Shown piece after piece: positions 32,067 through 39,687 of a DNA stretch of 64,000 bases (the first letter of the stretch is position 1; the number at the start of each line of letters is the position of its first letter). Under the pieces are notes generated by a model. It saw only the letters and a list, made by a program, of their open reading frames with translations, ran no database searches and was not told where the DNA came from. The stretch is from Caballeronia novacaledonica (lineage in GTDB: Bacteria > Pseudomonadota > Gammaproteobacteria > Burkholderiales > Burkholderiaceae), in assembly GCF_900258035.1 (NCBI RefSeq), contig NZ_OGTP01000001.1, positions 558,001-622,000 on the forward strand. Reading direction: 5' to 3'. Both the position numbers and the translations under genes were made by a program.

Positions 32067-33035
32067 ATGCAAGCTCAAACCTTCAAAGTTCGCGTCCACG
32101 CATTGCGCGAAGAAGCTCACGGCGTGCGCTCGTTCAGCGTCTCGCGTCTCGACGGCCTGCCCTTCGACGCCTACGAGCCCGGCGCGCATATCGACGTGAC
32201 GAGTCCGTCCGGCATCACGCGCCAGTACTCGCTGTGCGGCGATCCGGCTTGCCGCGACTCGCATGTCTTCGCGGTGAAAAAAGAAGAGCAATCGCGCGGC
32301 GGCTCGCGTTCGCTGCATGACGAAGTCGGCGTGGGCAGCGAGTTGTCGATTGGCGCGCCGCGCAATCTGTTTCGCCTCGAAGAAAGCGCGAGCGAGCATA
32401 TCCTGATCGGCGCTGGCATTGGCATTACGCCTTTGCTTTCGATGGCTTATCGTCTCGTCGCGATCGATGCGTCCTTCACGCTGCATTATTTCGCGCGCAG
32501 CGACACGCATGCGGCGTTTTTGCCACTCCTTGCGCGCGCGCCGTTCGACCGTCACGTCAGGCTGCATTTCGGCGTGGAACGCGACGCGCTGGCGAATGAA
32601 CTCGATGCCTGTCTTCGCGATGCGGACAGGCACGCGCACGTCTACACCTGCGGCCCCGCTCCGTTCATGGACGTCGTGATCGATACCGCACGAAAGCGCC
32701 TGCCCGCCGATGCCGTTCATCTCGAACGTTTCAAGGCCGAGCCGCAAGCCCTGACCGATTCATCACTCGATAGCTTCGACGTTCAGCTCGCGAGCACCGG
32801 ACAGACCGTGCGTGTCGATGCCTCTACGTCCATCGTCGATGCGCTTGCATCGATCGGCATCGAAGTCGATACGTCATGCGGAGAAGGCGTCTGCGGCACC
32901 TGCATGGTCGATGTCGTGAGCGGCGAGCCCGAACATCGCGATCATTGTCTGAGCAAGGCCGAACGCGCGAGCAACAGCGTCATCTGCTGCTGCGTGTCGC
33001 GTTCGCGTTCGCCCGTGCTCGTGCTCGACCTCTGA
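32067..33035 (+). CDS. iacF: PDR/VanB-type ferredoxin reductase, IacF-like
   Basis: A 322-residue oxidoreductase with FMN/FAD- and NAD-binding domains followed by a C-terminal plant-type [2Fe-2S] domain. YEPGAHIDVTSPSGITRQYSLCG (flavin binding, about residues 35-58), LIGAGIGITPLLSMAYRL near residue 112, CGPAPFM near residue 195, and the cluster ligands CGEGVCGTC near residue 272 plus a later cysteine are visible. It passes electrons from NAD(P)H to a Rieske oxygenase. In iac clusters this is IacF, partner of IacC/IacD, whose genes follow behind a LysR gene. The reductase family is sure; the iac name rests on context. Confidence 0.85.
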   Translation: MQAQTFKVRVHALREEAHGVRSFSVSRLDGLPFDAYEPGAHIDVTSPSGITRQYSLCGDPACRDSHVFAVKKEEQSRGGSRSLHDEVGVGSELSIGAPRNLFRLEESASEHILIGAGIGITPLLSMAYRLVAIDASFTLHYFARSDTHAAFLPLLARAPFDRHVRLHFGVERDALANELDACLRDADRHAHVYTCGPAPFMDVVIDTARKRLPADAVHLERFKAEPQALTDSSLDSFDVQLASTGQTVRVDASTSIVDALASIGIEVDTSCGEGVCGTCMVDVVSGEPEHRDHCLSKAERASNSVICCCVSRSRSPVLVLDL

Positions 33036-33037
33036 AC

Positions 33038-33958
33038 TCATAGCTTGTCGAAACCCGCGAGGATGTCGGTCATCAACCCGCGCATCCACGCGATGCCTTC
33101 GTCCTCGTGAAAGTGCTCGTGCCAGTGCATCGTCACGGCGGCCTTGGGCAATTGAACCGGCAACGCATAAATCCTGAACGCATCGTTGCGATTGAGGATA
33201 TGCGCGAGCCGTTCGGGCAATGTCGCGAACAGATCGGTCACCGCGAGCACGCCGGGAACGGCCACGAAATGCGGCAGCGCAAGCGCGATGTTGCGCCCGA
33301 CACCTTGCGCCCGCAATGCGTCGTCGAGCGCGTGATGACTATGTTCGAGCGATCGCACCTGTACATGCGAAGCCGAAAGAAACTCCTCGAGATTCAGCGT
33401 TTCCCCTGCGGGCAAGTCAATGCGCTTCCTCGTCATGCATACATAGTCTTCCTCGAAAAGCAGTGCGTGCCGCGTGCGTGATAACAGCGAAGGCAGATTG
33501 CCGATCGCGAAATCGAGCCGGCTCGAACGCAACGCTTCCTCTATTTCTTCGACCGGCAAGGGTTCGACCAGCAACTTCACGCGCGGCGCCGCTTCATGCA
33601 ATGCCTGGCAGATCGCGGGCAAATACGCCATTTCTCCCGCATCCGAAAGAGACAGACGAAACGTGCGATTGCTCGTCGATGCATCGAAACGCTCGGCGAA
33701 GCGCAACGCTTCGCGCACGGTGTCGAGCGCGCGTCCGACGATCTCGGCGAGTTCCAGCGCGACCGGCGTCGGCTGCATGCCCGCGCGCGTGCGGATGAAG
33801 AGCGTGTCATCGAATAGCGTGCGCAGACGGCCCAGCGAATAGCTCACCGCGGGCTGAGAGAGCGCGAGCCGTTCGCCGGCTTTGGTGAGGCTGCGCTCCT
33901 CCACGATCGCCTGAAAGACACGCAACAGATTGAGATCGACGTGGTCGAGGGAATTCAT
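33038..33958 (-). CDS. LysR family regulator in the iac region
   Basis: A 306-residue LysR regulator of the NahR/NodD-like branch. It opens LDHVDLNLLRVFQAIVEERSLTKAGERLALSQPAVSYSLGRLRTLFDDTLFIRT, the helix-turn-helix. The C-terminal co-inducer domain ends with a tryptophan-rich segment (VTMHWHEHFHEDEGIAWMRG), common in this branch. It is convergent with iacF (two bases apart) and diverges from iacC across 159 bases. It probably activates the oxygenase genes in response to an aromatic acid. Paraburkholderia iac clusters are known to have a LysR regulator; whether this is its orthologue I cannot prove. Confidence 0.85.
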   Translation of the reverse strand: MNSLDHVDLNLLRVFQAIVEERSLTKAGERLALSQPAVSYSLGRLRTLFDDTLFIRTRAGMQPTPVALELAEIVGRALDTVREALRFAERFDASTSNRTFRLSLSDAGEMAYLPAICQALHEAAPRVKLLVEPLPVEEIEEALRSSRLDFAIGNLPSLLSRTRHALLFEEDYVCMTRKRIDLPAGETLNLEEFLSASHVQVRSLEHSHHALDDALRAQGVGRNIALALPHFVAVPGVLAVTDLFATLPERLAHILNRNDAFRIYALPVQLPKAAVTMHWHEHFHEDEGIAWMRGLMTDILAGFDKL

Positions 33959-34117
33959 TGGAGGCTCTCGAGATATCGGCCGGATTTATCCAGCACCCGT
34001 TTTTTAATCGATTTGACGCATGATCTTCGCAAAGCGAGACTGATGTCAACGAGAGGATGTGCCGATCTTCATCGCCGTCCTCGTGTTAGCCGATCAACTT
34101 CACCCCACATCGAACCG

Positions 34118-35401
34118 ATGAGTACGCCGACTACCCAAATCATCGACACGAGCGCGCTCGGCCGCCGCGCGCAAGCCGACCGCATCGCGCCTTCGCTCTA
34201 CTACGATCCCGATCTTTTCGAGGCGGAACTCGAACGCATTTTCTATAAGACGTGGATCTGGGTCGCGCATGAAAGCGAATTGCCGAAACCCGGCGATTTC
34301 GTCACGACGACCATCGGCCGCCAGCCGGTCATCGTCGTGCGCGATAAGACCGGCGCGGTGCATGTGTTGCAAAACCGCTGCCGTCATCGTGGCGCGACCG
34401 TCTGCGAAGAACATAAGGGCAACGCGAAGGGCTTCACGTGCCCATATCACAGTTGGTCTTATGCGCTCGACGGCACGCTGCGTGCCCTGCCTTATGGCGA
34501 CGGTTATGAAGGCGTCTGCGAAAAAGGCGATCTGCCGCTGAAGAAATTGCGCGTCGGGATTTATCAGGGCTTGATCTTCGCGAGCTTCAATGAAGCGATC
34601 GAACCGCTCGAAGACTTTCTCGGCGGCGCGAAGCCGTGGATCGATCTCTTCATGAAGCAAGGCGCGGGTTATCCGATCAAGGCCAACGGCGAGCATAAGT
34701 TCAAGTTCAAAGGGAACTGGAAAATCCAGCTCGAAAACACGACCGATCTTTATCACTTTCCCGTCGTGCATAAATCGTGGATGAAATCGATCGACGAAGA
34801 AACGGCCGCGGCCATCACGAGTTTCATGACGAGCGAGGACGCGTTCTGCCGCTCGCTCGGCAATGGTCATAGCCTTGCCGTGCTGGTGCCTGAAATCGTC
34901 GATCTCGACAAGGATGACGGTGCGCCCTTGCCCGAACGCTTCAACGATCTGGCGGCCAAGCTGGCCGAGAAACATGCGCCCGAGGAAGTGCGCCGTATCG
35001 TGCGCTCGCTGATGGGCGTCGGCTTCAATCTGAATCTGTTTCCGAACCTCGCGCTGTCGATGGCGTTCTTTCGCGTGCTGCGGCCCATTTCCGCCGAGGA
35101 AACGGAAATTCGCCACGTCGCGCTCGCAATGGACGGCGGCCCGGAAGAAGCGAATCGCGTGCGCCTGCGGATTCACGAACACTTCCAGGGCCCGTTCGGT
35201 TTCGGCAGCCCCGACGACGCCGAAGCGTGGGAACGCGTGCAGCGCGGCTCGCACGCGGGCCCCGACGTGCCGATTCTCGTCAATCGCGGCCTGAATCGCG
35301 AAACGACCGCACCGAATGGAGAAAAAACCGCGCACGCAACGGACGAAACCGGCATGCGCGAAGCCTACAAACAATGGCGCGCAATGATGGAGCAGGCATG
35401 A
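34118..35401 (+). CDS. iacC: Rieske aromatic-ring dioxygenase large subunit, IacC-like
   Basis: A 427-residue oxygenase alpha subunit. Rieske ligands are C88, H90, C108 and H111 in CRHRGATVCEEH...TCPYHSW; the mononuclear iron is held by D210, H213 and H218 in TTDLYHFPVVH with a further acidic residue later. In the iac pathway IacC/IacD carry out ring oxygenation of an indole-acetate product on the way to catechol. The start at 34118 is chosen by alignment to the usual start of the fold; no strong ribosome site is visible and an in-frame ATG at 34043 is an alternative. It overlaps iacD by ATGA. Confidence 0.87.
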   Translation: MSTPTTQIIDTSALGRRAQADRIAPSLYYDPDLFEAELERIFYKTWIWVAHESELPKPGDFVTTTIGRQPVIVVRDKTGAVHVLQNRCRHRGATVCEEHKGNAKGFTCPYHSWSYALDGTLRALPYGDGYEGVCEKGDLPLKKLRVGIYQGLIFASFNEAIEPLEDFLGGAKPWIDLFMKQGAGYPIKANGEHKFKFKGNWKIQLENTTDLYHFPVVHKSWMKSIDEETAAAITSFMTSEDAFCRSLGNGHSLAVLVPEIVDLDKDDGAPLPERFNDLAAKLAEKHAPEEVRRIVRSLMGVGFNLNLFPNLALSMAFFRVLRPISAEETEIRHVALAMDGGPEEANRVRLRIHEHFQGPFGFGSPDDAEAWERVQRGSHAGPDVPILVNRGLNRETTAPNGEKTAHATDETGMREAYKQWRAMMEQA

Positions 35402-35898
35402 TGGACGATCGCAACGCACTCTTCTCTCAACAGACATTCGCGCGCGCGATCGAATTTATCTGGCGTGAAGCCGACATGCTGGATCGGCGCGACTATCGCG
35501 CGTGGCTCGATCTGTGGGATCCGCAAGGCTTCTATGTGGTGCCGATCGATCCGAACGCGACCGACTTTGCCGCCACCCTCAACTACGCTTACGACGATCA
35601 GCACATGCGCGAATTGCGCGTGCAACGCATGACGTCAGGCTATTCGGCGTCCGCGTCCGATGCGGCTCGAACGGTCCGCACCGTTTCGCGCTTCACGCTG
35701 TCGAGCGATAGCGCCGATATCGTCGAAGTGAAATCGTCGCAAGTCATCGTCGCGTATAAGCGCGGTGTATCGACGATCTTCGCCGCCGATCTCACGCACA
35801 AGATCAGCATGGCGAGCGGCGAGCCGAAGCTGCTCGAGAAAGTTATTCGTCTGATCGATTCGACCGAAGCGCTGAGCGCAATCGGCTTCCTGCTTTGA
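35398..35898 (+). CDS. iacD: Aromatic-ring dioxygenase small subunit, IacD-like
   Basis: A 166-residue beta subunit of a ring-hydroxylating dioxygenase with a cone-shaped NTF2-like fold. AIEFIWREADMLDRRDYRAWLDLWDPQGFYVVPIDP at the start and MRELRVQRMTSGYSASASDAARTVRTVSRF in the middle are the usual signs. It has no cofactor and stabilises the alpha3-beta3 enzyme. The start overlaps the stop of iacC by four bases, so the two chains are made together. It is convergent with the kinase gene 22 bases beyond. Confidence 0.86.
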   Translation: MMDDRNALFSQQTFARAIEFIWREADMLDRRDYRAWLDLWDPQGFYVVPIDPNATDFAATLNYAYDDQHMRELRVQRMTSGYSASASDAARTVRTVSRFTLSSDSADIVEVKSSQVIVAYKRGVSTIFAADLTHKISMASGEPKLLEKVIRLIDSTEALSAIGFLL

Positions 35899-35920
35899 GC
35901 GTGGCGCACGCATCGATCTC

Positions 35921-37426
35921 TCAATCCCGATGAGACAGGGGCAACGCGACGCGGCATTCGAGACCGCCGCTCGCTGCGCGTTGCGCCCGGATGCGTCCTT
36001 CGTGTCGCGACACGATGCTCTTGCACAACGACAAGCCGATGCCGTTGCCGCCTGCTTTCGACGACGAGAAGCCGTCGAACAGGCGTTCGAGCGCATCGTC
36101 GGGCACGCCTGGTCCGTTGTCGATCACATGAAGTTCGGCGACGTCACCGTTCATCGTCGTGGCGAGCGTGACGGTTGGCATCGACGATTGCGCGCCGCTC
36201 AATGCTTCAATGGCATTGAAAGCCAGATTGAGGATCACCTGACCGATGAGCACGCGTTCGCAGCGGACAGGCAACGGCGCGCTCCATTGCTCGATCTTGA
36301 GCGTCACGCCCTCTTCTTGCGCGCGCCATTGGATGAAGTAAGCGACATCCGCGAGCACCTCACGAAGGTCCGCCTCCGCTTCGACAGGCTCGCGCTTCAC
36401 GATGAACTCGCGCACGCTCTTGATGATCTGCGCCGCGTGCTCGGCCTGGCGATCCGCTGCGCGCAGACCCCAGATCGCGCTATCGATGGAATTCGGCTGA
36501 GCAAGCCGTTGAATCGCGCCTTCGATGAAATTGCGCACGGCGGCGAGCGGCTGGCTCAGTTCATGCGCGATCGCTGTCGCCATCTCGCCCATTGCGTTGT
36601 TGCGCCCTGCATGTTCGAGCATACGCGCTTCGTTGCGGCGCGCTTCTTCGATCGCGACTTCATCGCTGATATCGCGGAAATGAACCAGCGTGCCATCTTC
36701 AACATCGATTCGCCTGCACGTAATGCGCAGCCATCGTTTCGCGCCATCGCGACGCGTGATCGCATAGCGTTGCGCGGGCGTCGATTGCTGCCGCGTCGCG
36801 CTGCGCACCTGCGCGATCAGCCGGTCGCGATCTTCTTTCGTGCAGTAGTCGAGCGCGACACCCAGCGTCGCATCGCTCGCGATGCCCAACACGCGCCGTC
36901 CCGATTCGCTGATGAAGCTCACTTTGCCGCGCGGCGTGAGCACCGCGACGCCCTCGCCCAAATCCTGCATGTACTCGCGCAGACGCGTTTCATAGCGACG
37001 CAGCTTCTCGCGCATCGCCTGTTCCGCGCTGATATCGCGGAACTGCACCATCACCACTGCGTGCCCGGAAAGCGGCACATAAGTCGCGATTGCCTCGGAC
37101 AGCATGTCGACACCCGCGCGCGAGCGATAACACCATTCATAGCTTTGCGGGCCTTCCAGAATGGAGCGGTCCATCGCATCCACAGCGATTTCGCGGCGGT
37201 ATTTGACGTCGTCGCGCGTCATGTCGTGCGCCTTGAGCGGCAGCAATTCCTCGACCGAAAAGCCGAGCGCGACGCAAGCCGCGCGATTCGCCCAGACAAT
37301 GGCCTTCGTTTGCGCGTCGTGAAGGAGCACACAGTGCGTCAATGCATCGAGCAGCCGGTGGAAATCGTCTTCGGCGGGAAAGTTCATGTCCAGATGCGAG
37401 GCAGAAATAGTTGCAACGCTAACCAT
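35921..37426 (-). CDS. PAS-domain sensor histidine kinase, IacS-like
   Basis: A 501-residue kinase without membrane helices, so a cytoplasmic sensor. Two PAS domains cover about residues 20-140 and 145-265 (CTKEDRDRLIAQVRSATRQQSTPAQRYAITRRDGAKRWLRI in the second). The phosphorylated histidine is in TAIAHELSQPLAAVRNFIEG near residue 295; the ATP-binding part has N (LNLAFNAIEAL), DNGPGVP and FDGFSSSKAGGNGIGLSLCKSIV. It is of the FixL/TodS-StyS type. The natural partner is the FixJ-like regulator 4 kb away at 41585-42217. Together they flank iacABIHE. The start could also be the ATG at 37387. Confidence 0.85.
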   Translation of the reverse strand: MVSVATISASHLDMNFPAEDDFHRLLDALTHCVLLHDAQTKAIVWANRAACVALGFSVEELLPLKAHDMTRDDVKYRREIAVDAMDRSILEGPQSYEWCYRSRAGVDMLSEAIATYVPLSGHAVVMVQFRDISAEQAMREKLRRYETRLREYMQDLGEGVAVLTPRGKVSFISESGRRVLGIASDATLGVALDYCTKEDRDRLIAQVRSATRQQSTPAQRYAITRRDGAKRWLRITCRRIDVEDGTLVHFRDISDEVAIEEARRNEARMLEHAGRNNAMGEMATAIAHELSQPLAAVRNFIEGAIQRLAQPNSIDSAIWGLRAADRQAEHAAQIIKSVREFIVKREPVEAEADLREVLADVAYFIQWRAQEEGVTLKIEQWSAPLPVRCERVLIGQVILNLAFNAIEALSGAQSSMPTVTLATTMNGDVAELHVIDNGPGVPDDALERLFDGFSSSKAGGNGIGLSLCKSIVSRHEGRIRAQRAASGGLECRVALPLSHRD

Positions 37427-37574
37427 AGCATCGGCGCGTGCAGCGCGTCGCTAAAGATTTCTTTAGAAGACCGGGATGCTTCACTGAATCGCGCACTCGC
37501 CTTCCCAATTGTCTCGGTCTTTTTGCGTTTCTAGACTGGCATCAACGACATACGAACGAAAAGGAGACGTACCC

Positions 37575-38750
37575 ATGTCAGCTTCCGCGACTGCCCTCGC
37601 TATCCAGGACGAGCCGTCCAATCAAACCGATGCCGTCACACTCGACGATGTGATTGCCGAAATCGCCCGGCGCCGCGATGAATTCGACCGGCTGTCACAC
37701 GTACCGCGCGATGTCATCGAACAGCTCAAGCGCGTGGGCATCTATCGTGCGGCGACCCCGAAGCGCTTCGGCGGCGATGCACGCGCGCCCGGCGAATTCC
37801 TGGCGATGATCGAGCGCATTGCCGTCGCCGACGGCTCGGCTGCGTGGGTCGCGAGCTTCGGTTCCGCGAATCTCTATCTCGCGGCGCTGCCAGTCGCGAC
37901 GCAAGCGGCGATCTATGCGGATGGGCCCGATCAGGTGTTCGCAGGCGGGCTTTTTCCGGTGCAGAACGCACAACCTGCGCCGGGCGGCTATCGCGTGAAC
38001 GGCACGTGGAAGTTCGCGAGCGGCTGCAAGGGCGCGGACTGGCTTGGTGTCGGCATCGGCACCGGCAAGCCGGGCGAAGCGCCGGGCAAGCCGCGCACCG
38101 CCGTGTTTCGTCCCGCGCAAGTAGAGATCGTCGAGAACTGGAACGTCGTCGGCATGCAGGGTACGGGCAGTCACGACTTGCGCGTGACCGACCAGTTCGT
38201 CGCGGAAGACTGGACCTTCGTGCGCGGTGGTGCATCGACGATCGATGAACCGCTCTATCGCTATCCGACCATCGCGTATGCGGCGCAAGTGCTCGCCGTC
38301 GTGAATCTGGGTCTTGCGCGCGCCGCGCTCGATGTCGCGAATCAGATGGCCGGTGGACGCAAGACGACGACCGGCGCACCGCAACTCGCCGATCGCGCTT
38401 ATTACCGTATCGAGCTTGCGAAAGCCGAAGCGCAATTGCGCTCCGCGCGCGCGTTCTTTTACGAATCGACGGACAGCGTATGGCAGGCGATTCTCGCCGG
38501 CAATGAAGTCGCGCCGGAGCAAGTCAGCCTGTTGCGCCTCGCCGCAACCCAGATTGCGCGCGAAGGCGCGGACGTCGTGAATCGTGCTTATCGCCTCGGC
38601 GGCACGATGGCGATTTATCGCACGCACCCGTTGCAACGCCTGATGCGCGATGCGATGGTCGTCACGCAACACGCGTTTCTTGGCGAAGGCAATTACGACG
38701 GCGCGGGCGCGGTATTCGTCGGCGTACCGCCGATTCCTGGCTATCTCTGA
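37575..38750 (+). CDS. iacA: Flavin-dependent monooxygenase of the acyl-CoA dehydrogenase fold, IacA-like
   Basis: A 391-residue protein of the acyl-CoA dehydrogenase superfamily, of the type that uses reduced flavin as a co-substrate to hydroxylate aromatics. YRAATPKRFGGDARAPGEFLAMIERIAVADGSAAWVASFGS near residue 60, the block GYRVNGTWKFASGCKGADW near residue 140, and the C-terminal LGGTMAIYRTHPLQRLMRDAMVVTQHAFLGEG fit. IacA starts indole-3-acetate breakdown by oxidising the indole ring, with flavin from IacG (42509-43045). A strong AAGGAG precedes the ATG. It heads the run iacA-B-I-H-E. Confidence 0.87.
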   Translation: MSASATALAIQDEPSNQTDAVTLDDVIAEIARRRDEFDRLSHVPRDVIEQLKRVGIYRAATPKRFGGDARAPGEFLAMIERIAVADGSAAWVASFGSANLYLAALPVATQAAIYADGPDQVFAGGLFPVQNAQPAPGGYRVNGTWKFASGCKGADWLGVGIGTGKPGEAPGKPRTAVFRPAQVEIVENWNVVGMQGTGSHDLRVTDQFVAEDWTFVRGGASTIDEPLYRYPTIAYAAQVLAVVNLGLARAALDVANQMAGGRKTTTGAPQLADRAYYRIELAKAEAQLRSARAFFYESTDSVWQAILAGNEVAPEQVSLLRLAATQIAREGADVVNRAYRLGGTMAIYRTHPLQRLMRDAMVVTQHAFLGEGNYDGAGAVFVGVPPIPGYL

Positions 38751-38786
38751 TCCATTTCTATCGCATAACAACAGGAGTAACGCTTC

Positions 38787-39164
38787 ATGACCGATAACCG
38801 AAATCTGCCTTTGCGCGTGCTGTTCTGCTGTGGCGTCACCCAAAACTTCTTCGACTTGCCGCGCGAGAAGATCGGCGAAGTATGGCAAGCCTACGGCAAG
38901 ATGCTCGCCGCCATCGAAGCGATGGAGAACGTGCGCGTGCTCGGCGTGATGGATGACGACCGCCTCGTCGTCGGACAATCCGACGGCGCGCCGTGGACGT
39001 TCTACATCATGGCCGATGTCGCCGACTTCGATGCAGCCGTCGCCGTGTGCAATCTTTATCGCACGACGCCTGTCGGCGAATACAACCTGTGGCGTTATGG
39101 AAAGATCGAGGCGCGCGTCGGACGTGCATTGACGGTCCCGCCCGCCGCGGCCAATAACGCATGA
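38787..39164 (+). CDS. iacB: IacB-like small protein of unknown function
   Basis: A 125-residue cytoplasmic protein in the position of iacB, directly behind iacA. Features are LPLRVLFCCGVTQNFFDLPREKIGEVWQAYG at the start, DGAPWTFYIMADVADFDAAVAVCN in the middle, and YNLWRYGKIEARVGRAL near the end. The regular alternation of strand- and helix-like segments and the length suggest a small ferredoxin-like fold as in EthD/dimeric alpha-beta barrel proteins; that is a guess. IacB is present in most iac clusters. The ATG follows AGGAG at good distance. Confidence 0.8.
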   Translation: MTDNRNLPLRVLFCCGVTQNFFDLPREKIGEVWQAYGKMLAAIEAMENVRVLGVMDDDRLVVGQSDGAPWTFYIMADVADFDAAVAVCNLYRTTPVGEYNLWRYGKIEARVGRALTVPPAAANNA

Positions 39165-39168
39165 CGCC

Positions 39169-39687
39169 ATGACGCAAACCAACATCGACGCATTGCTCAC
39201 TCGCGTTGCCGCGCTGGAAGCGCAGAACGAAGTGCGCAAGACCATCGCGCGTTATATGGCGCTATGCGATGTGCCTTGTGCGCCGCTCGATGGCGAATCG
39301 CTCGCCGCACTGTTCACCGATGACGCCGTGTGGGAAGGCATCGGCCCGCACTATGCGCGGAAGTTCGGGCGTCTGCAAGGACGAGCGGCGATCGTCGAGA
39401 TGCTGCAACGTTATCTTCCGCCCACGCCGCATTTCGCCAGCAACGTGCATTTTCTGACGTCCGAGCATATCGAGGTTATGGGCGATGTCGCCAAAGGCCG
39501 GTGGATCATGCTGCAAGCGTCAGGTTATGTCGATACAAAGGCCGAGCTCATCGCTGCGCGGCTGGAAATAGATTTCGCACCCTCTCCACACGATGAAAAC
39601 AATGCGTGGCTGATTCGACATTTCCGCACAGAGCGTCTCTTCGACGCGCCCTGGCATGTGAATCCTCGCAAGGAGGCGCACGCATGA
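39169..39687 (+). CDS. iacI: SnoaL/NTF2-like protein, IacI-like
   Basis: A 172-residue protein with the NTF2-like cone fold: VAALEAQNEVRKTIARYMALCDVP near the start, LAALFTDDAVWEGIGPHYARKFGRLQGRAAIVEMLQRYL near residues 45-85, then FLTSEHIEVMGDVAKGRWIMLQASGY. IacI has been described as needed for, or helping in, indole-acetate turnover in other species; here its position between iacB and iacH is conserved. It starts four bases after the iacB stop and overlaps iacH by ATGA. The catalytic role, perhaps an isomerase or hydratase, is unknown. Confidence 0.82.
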   Translation: MTQTNIDALLTRVAALEAQNEVRKTIARYMALCDVPCAPLDGESLAALFTDDAVWEGIGPHYARKFGRLQGRAAIVEMLQRYLPPTPHFASNVHFLTSEHIEVMGDVAKGRWIMLQASGYVDTKAELIAARLEIDFAPSPHDENNAWLIRHFRTERLFDAPWHVNPRKEAHA